DNA of 64,000 nt from Bacteroidota bacterium (GCA_016711505.1 JADJSV010000002.1:372001-436000), one strand, 5' to 3'. Counted from the first letter of the stretch, positions 9,726 through 18,685 are shown. A program made the numbers and translations. The notes: generated by a model not told the origin, from the sequence alone.

Positions 9726-10913
9726 ATGAAAAAAAAGGTCTTTATTTCTGATTCTTTTGAAAAGCTGCGAAAGTATGTAGCCAATGAAGAATATAAAGGC
9801 TACGATCCATACGATACTTTATGTTCTCCGGTGCCGTTCAGATCGTTCACCTCATGGGGACCGGTTATTGCAACACAAGTTCAGAAACGGAATCCATATA
9901 ATATCCGGAAACTTCTGAGGATTGAGAAAGGAATAAATCCTAAAGCGATGGGTTTGTTTCTCGAAGCTTATGTGGTACTCGAAGAATCAGGAATCGGTGA
10001 GTTTACATCGCAATGTGATTACTTTTTTCAATGGTTGAGTGAGAATCAGTCAACGGGATACAAAGGAAATTCCTGGGGATATAATTTTCCCTGGGCTACA
10101 ACAGAAAAATATTTACCTGCATTCGCTCCTACGGTTGTTGCAACAGCTTTTGTAGTGCGTGGATTGTTTGCATACCATCGGCTTACAAATAATCCGAAAG
10201 CGAAAGAACTGATCCTTGGTGCAGCAGAATTTGTACGCAAAGAACTTGCCCGGACAAAATTTGATACAGGGTTAGCGATCAGTTATACCCCTTTGTTTCC
10301 TGACTGTTGTTATAATGCAAGCCTGCTGGGAGCAGAAGTTCTTGCCTATGCAAATTCTATTGTAGCCGATAAGGAAGATGAGAAAATTATCCGTGATGCC
10401 GTTAGTTTCGTTTTGGCAAAACAGCATGCTGATGGTCATTGGAATTACAGTATGGATCTGAAAACAGGTGAAGAAAGAAGTCAGATCGATTTTCATCAGG
10501 GTTATGTGCTTGATTCAATACTCATCATATCACGGCTATTAAAAGTAAATGATGCAAAGTGGGAAGCCGCTATGTTTAACGGTTTGAATTATTATAAAGA
10601 GAAACAATTTTTCCCTGATGGCCGCAGTCTCTGGCGAATCCCGAAGGAATATCCGGTAGAAATTCATAATCAGAGTCAAGGCATCCTGACTTTTCTTAAT
10701 TTTTCGCATTTAGGTGATGAGTACACTAAATTTTCCAGAACCATTGCAGACTGGACAATTGAAAACATGCAGGATGAAAGTGGTTATTTCTACTATAGAA
10801 AATTAAAATTCTATACCAATAAGATCAGCTACATGCGCTGGAGTAATGCGTGGATGTTTTTGGCACTAAGCAGGTGGATGCACCGGAATGCAACTTTTAA
10901 AAATAATAATTAA
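9726..10913 (+). CDS. alpha/alpha-toroid-like protein of polysaccharide locus, function unknown
   Basis: A 395-residue soluble protein lacking a signal peptide. Repeated helical pairs with aromatic and Trp-rich turns (WGYNFPWATTEKYLPA, HADGHWNYSMDLKTGE, KEYPVEIHNQSQG) give the appearance of an alpha/alpha barrel as in glycoside-processing enzymes and terpene-cyclase-like proteins. Relatives encoded beside two-domain oxidoreductases in surface-glycan clusters are, as I recall, sometimes labelled delta-aminolevulinic acid dehydratase, but no feature of that enzyme family is visible here. It follows the oxidoreductase by 8 bases and ends the rightward operon; the next genes are on the other strand. 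A glycan-modifying or glycan-binding role is inferred. Confidence 0.58.
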   Translation: MKKKVFISDSFEKLRKYVANEEYKGYDPYDTLCSPVPFRSFTSWGPVIATQVQKRNPYNIRKLLRIEKGINPKAMGLFLEAYVVLEESGIGEFTSQCDYFFQWLSENQSTGYKGNSWGYNFPWATTEKYLPAFAPTVVATAFVVRGLFAYHRLTNNPKAKELILGAAEFVRKELARTKFDTGLAISYTPLFPDCCYNASLLGAEVLAYANSIVADKEDEKIIRDAVSFVLAKQHADGHWNYSMDLKTGEERSQIDFHQGYVLDSILIISRLLKVNDAKWEAAMFNGLNYYKEKQFFPDGRSLWRIPKEYPVEIHNQSQGILTFLNFSHLGDEYTKFSRTIADWTIENMQDESGYFYYRKLKFYTNKISYMRWSNAWMFLALSRWMHRNATFKNNN

Positions 10914-10947
10914 TATATTATTGAAATTTACGATTAATTATGAATAT

Positions 10948-11945
10948 TTAAAAACAATCTACAAAAAAATCCGAAACATCAATTTTATCGCCGAGCATTT
11001 TTTTGCGTTTTGCTTCCCAGAGAGTTTTGATGTCTTTTGTGTTAAGTAATTCATTTACTTTTCCCAGGAGGATTTCCTGATTGCCGGGTTTTATTCCGAA
11101 ACCAAGGCCGTAGTTTTCTTCAATGTCTTTCAGGTAACCGATTCGTCCTACAAAGTCATTGTATCTGATGAAAGGAATACCTAATACCCCCGCTTCAGCT
11201 GCCATGGTCTGACTGTCGCCAATGTAAAGAGAGGCGAAGGCCATAACATGATGCATGTCGATTGGTTTTATATTCAGACGGTAGGGTTCAAATTCTTTTT
11301 CGAGTTCTCTTTCGGCAGTAATAAATACTTAGAAGCTGTTTCTGTATCAATTCCCTGAACTCCCGAATCATGATGTGCTTTCAGTTTTGCAAAGCGCAGA
11401 ATGAAATATTTTTCATCAGGATTAAAATATTTTCTGACAATATTTTTGTCGGCTGAAAAAACGTTAGGATGTAAGTACGCCAGTTCGTGATAGCCTCTGT
11501 ATGTAATTGTTTTATGTGGTTCACCGGTTTCGCAGACATCAGGTGATAAGAGATGCATTGCAAAAGGATGTGCTAATTTTTTCACCAGCGGAATAATATC
11601 AGCATCATCTTCATTGACGAAGATATTCGGAATACGAAGAAGATAACCGATGTGACAGATCTCTGTCGATGTTCCGATCAGAAGATCGGGTCTGTCTTTG
11701 AGACATTTTCTAAGCAGGCGGAGATCCTGTTTAATTAATCCGAATGCAATTGAAAACTTATTGTCTTTCCTTCCGTGCGGAAGAAAGTTTTCATATTCCC
11801 AGCCTTCTGTTTTTATAAGATCTTCGAGAACGTCTTTTTTTGTTGCAACAATTCTGATATCATGTTTGAGAGCAATCAGTTTTCTGATAGAATGTTTGAA
11901 CAAATGAAAATGCGCAGGATGATGTAAATAGAATAAGATCTTCAT
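10948..11945 (-). CDS. DUF354 family protein (frame broken by one base)
   Basis: Two adjacent minus-strand frames together give one protein of about 330 residues, the usual DUF354 length. The upstream part (11945 to about 11330) starts MKILFYLHHPAHFHLFKH, characteristic of this GT-B-like family related to MurG and UDP-GlcNAc 2-epimerase folds. The downstream part contains MHHVMAFASLYIGDSQTM, matching the conserved C-terminal donor-domain loop. Restoring one T (minus strand) in the short run near 11324 joins them as SKYFITAERELEKEFEP. DUF354 proteins occur in surface-polysaccharide loci of archaea and bacteria and are presumed sugar-nucleotide enzymes. The gene is coupled to the upstream acyltransferase and convergent with the previous operon. 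Confidence 0.8.
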
Positions 11946-11951
11946 ATCAGA

Positions 11952-12473
11952 TCAGTTCTTAAAAGCATCATGAGTGGAAAGATCCTTTACTACTTTTGCA
12001 GGTACACCTGCGGCCAGACATCTTGGAGGAATATCTTTTGTAACAACAGAGCCTGTTGCAATAACAGCTTCATCACCGATCGTAACCCCGGGCGCTATAA
12101 TAACATTCGGCATGATCCATACACCATTGCCTATGCGTGTCTGCATAACTTGCCGTGGATAGATCTTTTTCAAGCGCGTATCAGATGGAATATTTGCATG
12201 CGCCGTGATAATAGTTCTATCGCCGATAGAAGTGTTGTCACCGATAAAGATCTGATCCGTAAACACCCTGTCAAACATCACCTCATGACCAATGTAAACA
12301 CCTTTGCCGATGTTCACACCACGCCATCTGTGGATGGTAGTTCTCCAGCTCTTGATAAAGCAAAAAAAGGCAACCTTATCCAGAAAAAACCGCCACACAA
12401 ATTTTACCGCATAGCGCATCTTCCCAAAGAAACCTTTGTAACCATAAAAGTCGAGTACTTCTTGTGCAGGCAT
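11952..12473 (-). CDS. hexapeptide-repeat acyltransferase (WbbJ/LbH type)
   Basis: A 173-residue left-handed beta-helix transferase. The C-terminal two thirds consist of hexapeptide turns (GVNIGKGVYIGHEVMF, FIGDNTSIGDRTIIT, GNGVWIMPNVIIAPGVTIGD) and end with the ATGSVVTKDIPP...GVPAK cap typical of sugar O- or N-acetyltransferases. The N-terminal 50 residues contain an amphipathic, aromatic-rich stretch (YAVKFVWRFFLDKVAFFCFI) that may associate with the membrane. It probably acetylates a sugar of the locally made polysaccharide using acetyl-CoA. The DUF354 gene follows 6 bases downstream. A 180-residue open frame on the opposite strand is a shadow. Confidence 0.85.
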   Translation of the reverse strand: MPAQEVLDFYGYKGFFGKMRYAVKFVWRFFLDKVAFFCFIKSWRTTIHRWRGVNIGKGVYIGHEVMFDRVFTDQIFIGDNTSIGDRTIITAHANIPSDTRLKKIYPRQVMQTRIGNGVWIMPNVIIAPGVTIGDEAVIATGSVVTKDIPPRCLAAGVPAKVVKDLSTHDAFKN

Positions 12474-12578
12474 GTTAGGAATAGAAAATACTCATATAAT
12501 ACGAAAGGTTGACTGTTTTGTTCGTTGAAACCTGAATTTTTATTCATTTGAAAAATGTAAAAATTTAATCAAATAACT

Positions 12579-13040
12579 ATGTCAAATACCTATACTCAAG
12601 TTCACATTCAATTTGTTTTTGCTGTGAAATACAGGAAAGCGCAATTGTTACCAAATTTTAAAATCGAGTTATTGAAGTATATCACTTCCATAATTCAAAA
12701 GTACGGTCATAAAATGCTTGCAATAAACTGTGAGCCGGATCACATTCATATTTTTATAGGAATGCGACCGACACAGTCAATTTCGGACTTAATGCAAGAG
12801 GTGAAGGCAAGTTCGTCAGGATGGATCAATGCCAGAAATTTTTTACCGGCGAAGTTTGAATGGCAAGGTGGATATGGTGCTTTCGCCTACCATAAAAAAC
12901 AGATCCCAAGTGTGATTGATTATATCCAGAAGCAGGAAATTCATCATCGGAAAACTACTTTCATTGAAGAGTTTATAGAATTCCTGAAAGAGCACGATAT
13001 AGAATACGACGACCGATACATTTTCAAAGATATGATATGA
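12579..13040 (+). CDS. tnpA: Y1 (HUH) transposase, IS200/IS605 or RAYT-like
   Basis: A 153-residue single-domain Y1 transposase. The HUH metal-binding motif is H55-I-H57 within CEPDHIHIFI, and the catalytic tyrosine is Y115 in DYIQKQEIHH, with the downstream Gln and paired His typical of this superfamily. The length is normal and the frame is intact, so it may be active. No accessory TnpB/IscB gene is present. Immediately 3' lies a 1-kb array of 89-bp units, each with a short perfect palindrome, which is the arrangement expected of a REP-associated tyrosine transposase (RAYT) or a single-strand transposon recognising hairpins. It interrupts the polysaccharide locus between minus-strand genes. 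The start follows an AT-rich leader without a Shine-Dalgarno site. Confidence 0.88.
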   Translation: MSNTYTQVHIQFVFAVKYRKAQLLPNFKIELLKYITSIIQKYGHKMLAINCEPDHIHIFIGMRPTQSISDLMQEVKASSSGWINARNFLPAKFEWQGGYGAFAYHKKQIPSVIDYIQKQEIHHRKTTFIEEFIEFLKEHDIEYDDRYIFKDMI

Positions 13041-14101
13041 CTTTCCTTCACCATCGATAGGGCGTCCCTGACGGGACTTGGGGGCGTGGGATGTGGAGAC
13101 TGTGTGGTTATATACAAAGGTTGTTGCTTGTTGTGACTGTTACCGATAGGGCGTCCCTGACGGGACTTGAGGGCGTGGGATGTGGAGACTGTGTGGTTAT
13201 ATACGAAGGTTGTTGCTTGTTGTGACTGTTACCGATAGGGCGTCCCTGACGGGACTTGAGGGCGTGGGATGTGGAGACTGTGTGGTTTTATACGAAGGTT
13301 GTTGCTTGTTGTGACTGTTACCGATAGGGCGTCCCTGACGGGACTTGAGGGCGTGGGATGTGGAGACTGTGTGGTTTTATATGAAGGTTGTTGCTTGTTG
13401 TGACTGTTACCGATAGGGCGTCCCTGACGGGACTTGAGGGCGTGGATGTGGAGACTGTGTGGTTTTATACGGGTTGTTGCTTGTTGTGACTGTTACCAAG
13501 GGCGTCCCTGACGGGACTTGAGGGCTTGGGATGTGGAGACTTGTGGTTATATACAAAGGTTGTTGCTTGTTGTGACTGTTACCGATAGGGCGTCCCTGAC
13601 GGGACTTGAGGGCGTAGGATGTGGAGACTGTGTGGTTATATTCGAAGGTTGTTGCTTGTTGTGACTGTTACCGATAGGGCGTCCCTGACGGGACTTGAGG
13701 GCGTGGGATGTGGAGACTGTGTGGTTATATTCGAAGGTTGTTGCTTGTTGTGACTGTTACCGATAGGGCGTCCCTGACGGGACTTGAGGGCGTGGGATGT
13801 GGAGACTGTGTTGTTATATACGAAGGTTGTTGCTTGCTGTGACTGTTACCGATAGGGCGTCCCTGGCGGGACTTCGGGGCGTAGGATGTGGAGACTGTGT
13901 GGTTTTATACGAAGGTTGTTGCTTGTTGTGACCCTGACGGGACTTGTGGGCGTGGGATGAAGAGACTGTGTGGTTTTATACGAAGGTTGTTGTTTGTGGA
14001 GACAGTTGCCAATGGGGCGTCTCAGACGGGGACGGACCTACAATGTTACACCCTCACACGACGTACGCCCCCAAGTCCCGTCAGGGACGCCCTATCGGTA
14101 G
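13041..14101. repeat. array of 89-bp palindrome-bearing repeats next to the Y1 transposase
   Basis: Copies of the core CGTCCCTGACGGGACTT start at 13063, 13152, 13241, 13330, 13419, 13503, 13591, 13680, 13769 and 13858, so the unit is 89 bp with one 84-bp and one 88-bp variant. Two decayed copies follow near 13932 and 14018. The core holds a hairpin with arms GTCCC/GGGAC. The rest of each unit (GTGGGATGTGGAGACTGTGT, then TTGTTGCTTGTTGTGACTGT) is also conserved, so there are no unique spacers. The final copy, 14065-14097, is inverted and is a perfect 33-bp reverse complement of 13055-13087. Both end copies share GACTTGGGGGCG, where internal copies read GACTTGAGGGCG. Confidence 0.93.
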
Positions 14102-14244
14102 CCCAGTAACCCCCACGCACCCCCTCCCCAAATAGAAAGGTGTTGCCCCCCGCATCCCGTTGCCAGAATGTAAAGGGTGAATTGAAATTGATGTTGGAAT
14201 GATCAGGAAAAGTAAAATGAATCCAAAGGATTATATCGGAACAA

Positions 14245-15162
14245 TCAACGCATAAATCTCCGCACATACTCCCCCACCGTCAAAAACTCATACCCCTGAT
14301 CGGCATAATAGCCGATGAAATCTTCGTAGAGGGGGATGGCTTTTTTGCCGAGGTTTTTTATTTTCATTTTGCCGCGGATGACGTCGCTCAATAGATATTT
14401 TATTGGATTGGATGTACGACGGGTGATGATGCGGCGTTCGGAATGTTCGTCGATGAATTCATTCGGGTGGACGTCGAAGACCAATGGCTTTTTATTCATT
14501 CCTGTTTCAAGGTTGAACAGGCGTTGCTGCATGGACGTGATCTTCGGAAACAAGCGGAGTGTAGTACCAACGAATGGAAAAAGAAATGCCGTGAGTGGAA
14601 TTTCTACTAATGAACTGTTTCCTTTTTTAAAAAGATTGTCTTCTGCAGTTTTGTAAGGTAGTCGTGGTGCGCGCAGCCAGTTGAGTTTTTTTAATCCGCC
14701 GAAAGAAAGAAATGCATCGAAACGTTGTGAAGCAACAGAACTGTCGGATTCAAAACCTGTTTCAATTAATGCACGCGGAGTATTTTGGTTGACACGCAAA
14801 GCCGGTGCTCTGAATGAAACAACTTTTTGTTTACTGATATCTTCTAAAATATTTTTTGAGCGAAGCAGATGTTCTTTTTGCTGATCAAAAGTCAGAACAT
14901 CAAATGCCTGATCGACTTCATGTGTCCATCCATGCGATGCAACTTCATGTCCGTATGGTAAGATCATTTTTACTACATCCGGAAATTTTTCAGCCATATC
15001 GCCGACAAAATAAAATGTGCTTTTGATGTTGAACTTTTTATAGATCTCCAGCAACAAAGGCATGCCTTCTTCCAGAACTTTTACACCGGTCCCATCACGA
15101 AGTGTGTTAAACCAGATGCTGTGTGTTTCAACATCGTTTGTAAGCAGGCAGAATTTTGACAC
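14245..15162 (-). CDS. polysaccharide deacetylase (NodB homology domain)
   Basis: A 305-residue carbohydrate esterase family 4-type protein. Motif 1 is TNDVET at residues 8-13 (the D of the usual TFDD motif is kept), motif 2 is the metal-ligand pair H-x3-H in GHEVASHGWTHE, and motif 3 is SFRAPALRVN. The length fits a stand-alone NodB domain with a family-specific C-terminal extension. There is no signal peptide, so it may act on a lipid-linked intermediate in the cytoplasm, as seen in other exopolysaccharide loci, removing an N- or O-acetyl group. It is divergent from the sugar transferase gene, and its 3' end faces the repeat array. Confidence 0.87.
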   Translation of the reverse strand: MSKFCLLTNDVETHSIWFNTLRDGTGVKVLEEGMPLLLEIYKKFNIKSTFYFVGDMAEKFPDVVKMILPYGHEVASHGWTHEVDQAFDVLTFDQQKEHLLRSKNILEDISKQKVVSFRAPALRVNQNTPRALIETGFESDSSVASQRFDAFLSFGGLKKLNWLRAPRLPYKTAEDNLFKKGNSSLVEIPLTAFLFPFVGTTLRLFPKITSMQQRLFNLETGMNKKPLVFDVHPNEFIDEHSERRIITRRTSNPIKYLLSDVIRGKMKIKNLGKKAIPLYEDFIGYYADQGYEFLTVGEYVRRFMR

Positions 15163-15721
15163 AATATTTTTTTTAATTAATTGGAATTATTCATAAAATT
15201 AATTGTAATTATTTTAATGATTTCATCCAAAACAAATAGCAAAATTGGCAAAGGAGAATTTTCATTGCGACCATTTGGGGAACGTTTTACGTCAGGTTGC
15301 AACAAAAATTCTTTTTGCCGACAACTGTTTTTACACAGTTAGGGCCATAGAGTTACCCTAAAACGGCTTTATTTGTCCCATTTTCCCCCGCTTTTATTGT
15401 ACTTTTACGGCATGCACAGGCCCTATGGCCGAATTCTCTTGCATTTTCCATTCCAATACATTAGATTTGAGTATCAATAATTCAAAACACCACCACGTTC
15501 TGAATCCCGCTCTCCAAAAGGCTTTCGCCTGAGGTGTTCAGAAAAAATTGCAGTGTACTCCTGCGAGCCAGTACATCAACCATAGAAGAAAAATAAAGCG
15601 ATTAATTAAATAATTTAATTAATTAATTCGGAATTATTTTGCTCATTGTAAGAAATGAGCAGGATTATGAAACATAACATGAACACAGATCTTATGTTTG
15701 TTCCGGGAACGAAATAGTAAA
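15163..15721. other. 559-bp divergent intergenic region
   Basis: There is no credible gene here. The region separates the leftward deacetylase from the rightward sugar transferase and should contain both promoters. Visible structure: AGGGCCATAG near 15342 can pair with CTATGGCC near 15423; an AT palindrome around TTAATTAAATAATTTAATTAA lies near 15601-15622; and an octamer TACTTTTA at 15401-15408 resembles a Bacteroidota -7 element. The function of the hairpins is unknown. Confidence 0.5.
15693..15700 (+). promoter_or_regulatory. candidate Bacteroidota -7 element TATGTTTG
   Basis: TATGTTTG matches the TAnnTTTG consensus of the Bacteroidota primary sigma factor and lies 22 bases before the ATG at 15722. 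No clear TTG sits at the -33 position, so the call is tentative. It argues against an in-frame ATG at 15698, which would fall inside the promoter. Confidence 0.4.
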
Positions 15722-16882
15722 ATGAAAAAAGAGAAGAATACAAAAAATGTATTGCGTCAATTTTCGTTCCGCAACAATCCGGTTGTAGGCTCTTCTGCAA
15801 TTGCCACGAAAAATTTTCAGCGATCTAAAAAACGTTCACACAACTTCCGTCCGCATCTTGAAAAGATCGGCGGGATGGATGCTGATGTTAAAAGATACAT
15901 TTCTGATTTTTGCAATTTGAAAACAGAAGGAACTTTTGTAATGCGTTCATCAATTGCTGATAGCGTTAACAACCTTCCCGCAAATGCAAACACGATCATC
16001 AACCTCAAACGTGTCAACGATATCCGCGGCATCAATAATTTTTTACATAAAGTAAATGATCATTTGGTTGAAGGCGGATTGTTCATCGGTTGTGTTGAAA
16101 CGAAATACTTAAGAAAGCGCCGCATCATGAATCGCTTTCCTGCCGGCTTTGCACACATATATTATGTACTCGACTTTTTCCTTAAACGTGTTTTCCCGAA
16201 ATTCCCGGTAACACGCTCTTTATATAAAGTACTTGTCGGCGAAAGAAATAAAGTTCTTTCACGTACAGAAACATTAGGCCGTTTATACGCTGCCGGATTC
16301 GAGATCAAGTCAATGAAGTTCATCGGCAAAAATCTGTTCTTCGTAGCTTCCAAAGAAAAATCACCGCTGTTCGATTATGAACCGGTATATGGACCGATCT
16401 TCAGAATGCGCCGCCATGGTAAAAATGGTAAAGTGATCCATGTATATAAGATGCGTACCATGCACTCTTACTCTGAATACATTCAGAAGTATGTATATGA
16501 TATGAATAATCTGGCCGATGGTGGCAAAATGAAAGACGACTTCCGCGTATCAACACTCGGAAAATTCTTCCGCCGATACTGGATCGATGAACTTCCAATG
16601 ATCATCAACCTGCTCAAAGGTGACCTGAAAATTGTCGGTGTTCGTCCACTGAGTTCGCACTTCTTAGGTTTGTACTCAGAAGAACTTCAGGAAAAACGCC
16701 TTCATCATAAACCGGGTCTCATTCCACCATTCTATGTGGATATGCCCAAGACGATGGAAGAGATCCAGGCCTCCGAAATGAAATACCTCATCGCTCACGA
16801 AAAAAGTCCGCTGATGACGGATGTGAAATATTTGCTGAAGGCTTGTTACAACATCCTTATTAAACGGGCACGAAGTAAATAA
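15722..16882 (+). CDS. bacterial sugar transferase domain with degenerate methyltransferase-like N-terminus
   Basis: A 386-residue protein from the ATG at 15722. The C-terminal ~170 residues carry the hallmarks of polyprenyl-phosphate sugar-1-phosphate transferases: YGPIFRMRRHGKNGK, VYKMRTM, DDFRVSTLGKFFRRYWIDEL and LKGDLKIVGVRPL. The re-entrant membrane helix that normally precedes the GP-x-FR motif is absent. Instead residues about 75-220 resemble the second half of a class I methyltransferase (FLHKVNDHLVEGGLFIGCVE; TETLGRLYAAGFEIKSMKF), without a clear glycine-rich SAM loop. The segment FAHIYYVLDFFLKRVFPKF could be an alternative membrane contact. It is expected to prime synthesis of the surface polysaccharide, with Wzi encoded just downstream. 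Confidence 0.78.
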   Translation: MKKEKNTKNVLRQFSFRNNPVVGSSAIATKNFQRSKKRSHNFRPHLEKIGGMDADVKRYISDFCNLKTEGTFVMRSSIADSVNNLPANANTIINLKRVNDIRGINNFLHKVNDHLVEGGLFIGCVETKYLRKRRIMNRFPAGFAHIYYVLDFFLKRVFPKFPVTRSLYKVLVGERNKVLSRTETLGRLYAAGFEIKSMKFIGKNLFFVASKEKSPLFDYEPVYGPIFRMRRHGKNGKVIHVYKMRTMHSYSEYIQKYVYDMNNLADGGKMKDDFRVSTLGKFFRRYWIDELPMIINLLKGDLKIVGVRPLSSHFLGLYSEELQEKRLHHKPGLIPPFYVDMPKTMEEIQASEMKYLIAHEKSPLMTDVKYLLKACYNILIKRARSK

Positions 16883-16884
16883 CG

Positions 16885-16926
16885 AAAAGTGAAAAGTGAA
16901 AAGTGAAAAGTGAAAAGTGAAAAGTG
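16885..16926. repeat. (AAAAGTG)x6 microsatellite
   Basis: Six perfect tandem copies of AAAAGTG follow the sugar transferase stop codon. They lie in the 120-bp gap before the Wzi-like gene, where a change in copy number would alter spacing but not reading frame. Confidence 0.95.
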
Positions 16927-17002
16927 AGTAATTCTGGGTTGCAATTCTAATCAAGCCACGAATTACGAATTACAAATTACCAATACACGCCTAACGCCAC
17001 TT

Positions 17003-18640
17003 ATGTTCAGAAAGTTTACGCACACCTTTCTAATATTATTTTTATTGCTTTCTTTCAAAACCTCTTTTTCACAGGAGGTTTATGTGCATGTAAATAATAC
17101 TGACCTTTACGATTTTATTGATGAGCTGACGAACAGTCGCATCATTACTGTTAATACTACGATCAAACCGTATTCAAGAAATTTTATTGCTGCAAAATTG
17201 CAGGAAGCGGATCTTCGTCGCACAGAATTAAATAAACGGCAGCAAGGTGATCTTGATTTTTTTCTGAAAGACTACAACAAAGAACTTAAAGCCGATAAGA
17301 ATTTTAATAAACGACTCGACTTACTATATTATAAAGATTCGCTGTTTACTTTTTCTGTGAATCCGATCGTCGGACTTACTTATTTCAATAATGACAGTGG
17401 TTCGTTTTATCGCAGGTGGAATGGTGGCGAAATGTTTTCATACATCGGAAAAAATTTCGGCATCTATGCAAGTCTTCGCGATCAGCATGAAAGTATCCGC
17501 CTCAGTGATGCTGCATACTTAAATCAGGCTGATGCATCAAATTATAAACCGGATACAAAAGGCGGTGGCGATTATGATGAGATCCGCGGAGGTATGACCT
17601 ATAGCTGGTCATGGGGAAGTGTCGGACTTTTGAAAGATCATTTTGTATGGGGCGATAACTATCACGGATCAAATATTTTTTCCGGACATCAGCCATCATT
17701 CACTCATTTGAAATTTCATATGAGTCCTGTAAAATGGTTCGACTTTAATTATGTTCATGGATGGTTAGTGTCTGATGTGATCGATAGTTCACGTTCATAT
17801 TATAATGGCAATTCTATCCGTATCGTCTTTCAACCGAAATATGTGGCTGCAAATATGTTCACATTCACGCCTCTGAAAAACTGGTCGTTCTCAGTCGGTA
17901 ACTCTGTTATATATAGTGATCAGTCTGTGAACCCTGCATATCTTATGCCTTTCTTCTTTTATAAATCAGTTGATCACTCACTGACTTCTTCAGGCAGTAA
18001 TTTCCTTGGACAGAATTCGCAGTTGTATTTCAATTTAAGTACACGCGCAGTAAAGAAAACTCATCTATATATTTCTGCATTCATTGACGAACTTGCATTA
18101 GGTCGCGCACTTGATTCGGAAAAGCATACAAATTTTGTAAGTCTGAAAGCCGGTGGAAGAGTGAGTAACATCCTCAATAAAAATATAAGTGTCACTGCAG
18201 AGTATACACGTACTAATCCCGGCGCATACCGTCATTATTTACTTACAGGAACTTTTGCAAACTCATCCTATAATATGGGTCATTACCTGGGAGAAAATGC
18301 TCAGGAAATTTATCTCGCAGTTTCTGCCAGACCAATACCGAAACTTTTTGTAGAAGCTTCATATACTATTGCTCAAAAAGGAAAAGAGTATAATTATACC
18401 GGCAGTTCGAGAGATACACTGGGTGATGGAAAAGGTTTACCTTTTATCGACCTGTTGTATTGGGAAAGTTCTGAGATCGCTTTGAATGCGCGTTATCAGA
18501 TCATCAACGATTGCTGGATCTATGCAGGAATTTTATTAAGTGATAAAACAGGAACTACCGCTCAACTCGATCAATATACAATGCCTTATTATAAAGGAAA
18601 GAAAACAACGATCTCTGTGGGAGCAAACATTGGATTTTAG
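17003..18640 (+). CDS. Wzi-like capsule assembly outer-membrane protein
   Basis: A 545-residue secreted protein with a clear signal peptide (FLILFLLLSFKTSFSQ, cleavage near residue 24). The mature part has alternating aromatic/polar strands typical of an outer-membrane beta barrel, for example FNYVHGWLVSD, WSFSVGNSVIYSD and CWIYAGILLSDK, and ends in a strand finishing with Phe (TISVGANIGF), a common barrel terminus. The N-terminal motif LYDFIDELTNSRIITVNTTIKPY is the helical lead of Bacteroidota capsule assembly Wzi family proteins. It probably anchors or organises the exported polysaccharide at the cell surface. It follows the sugar transferase on the same strand. Confidence 0.83.
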   Translation: MFRKFTHTFLILFLLLSFKTSFSQEVYVHVNNTDLYDFIDELTNSRIITVNTTIKPYSRNFIAAKLQEADLRRTELNKRQQGDLDFFLKDYNKELKADKNFNKRLDLLYYKDSLFTFSVNPIVGLTYFNNDSGSFYRRWNGGEMFSYIGKNFGIYASLRDQHESIRLSDAAYLNQADASNYKPDTKGGGDYDEIRGGMTYSWSWGSVGLLKDHFVWGDNYHGSNIFSGHQPSFTHLKFHMSPVKWFDFNYVHGWLVSDVIDSSRSYYNGNSIRIVFQPKYVAANMFTFTPLKNWSFSVGNSVIYSDQSVNPAYLMPFFFYKSVDHSLTSSGSNFLGQNSQLYFNLSTRAVKKTHLYISAFIDELALGRALDSEKHTNFVSLKAGGRVSNILNKNISVTAEYTRTNPGAYRHYLLTGTFANSSYNMGHYLGENAQEIYLAVSARPIPKLFVEASYTIAQKGKEYNYTGSSRDTLGDGKGLPFIDLLYWESSEIALNARYQIINDCWIYAGILLSDKTGTTAQLDQYTMPYYKGKKTTISVGANIGF

Positions 18641-18685
18641 ATAAGTAAGTTCAATTGGTCAAAGGTTATGAAAAGAAAAAAAATA

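Noticed and set aside
11970..12512. 180-residue plus-strand frame opposite the hexapeptide acyltransferase
   Set aside because: The minus strand encodes a clear left-handed beta-helix enzyme; the plus-strand product has no family-like features.
13041..14101. CRISPR-like appearance of the regularly spaced palindromes
   Set aside because: The sequence between the palindromes is itself conserved in every unit, so there are no unique spacers, and no cas gene is present.
13888..14135. Small open frames inside the palindrome array
   Set aside because: They read through the repeat unit (repeated ETVWFYTKVV...) and reflect the DNA repeat rather than a protein.
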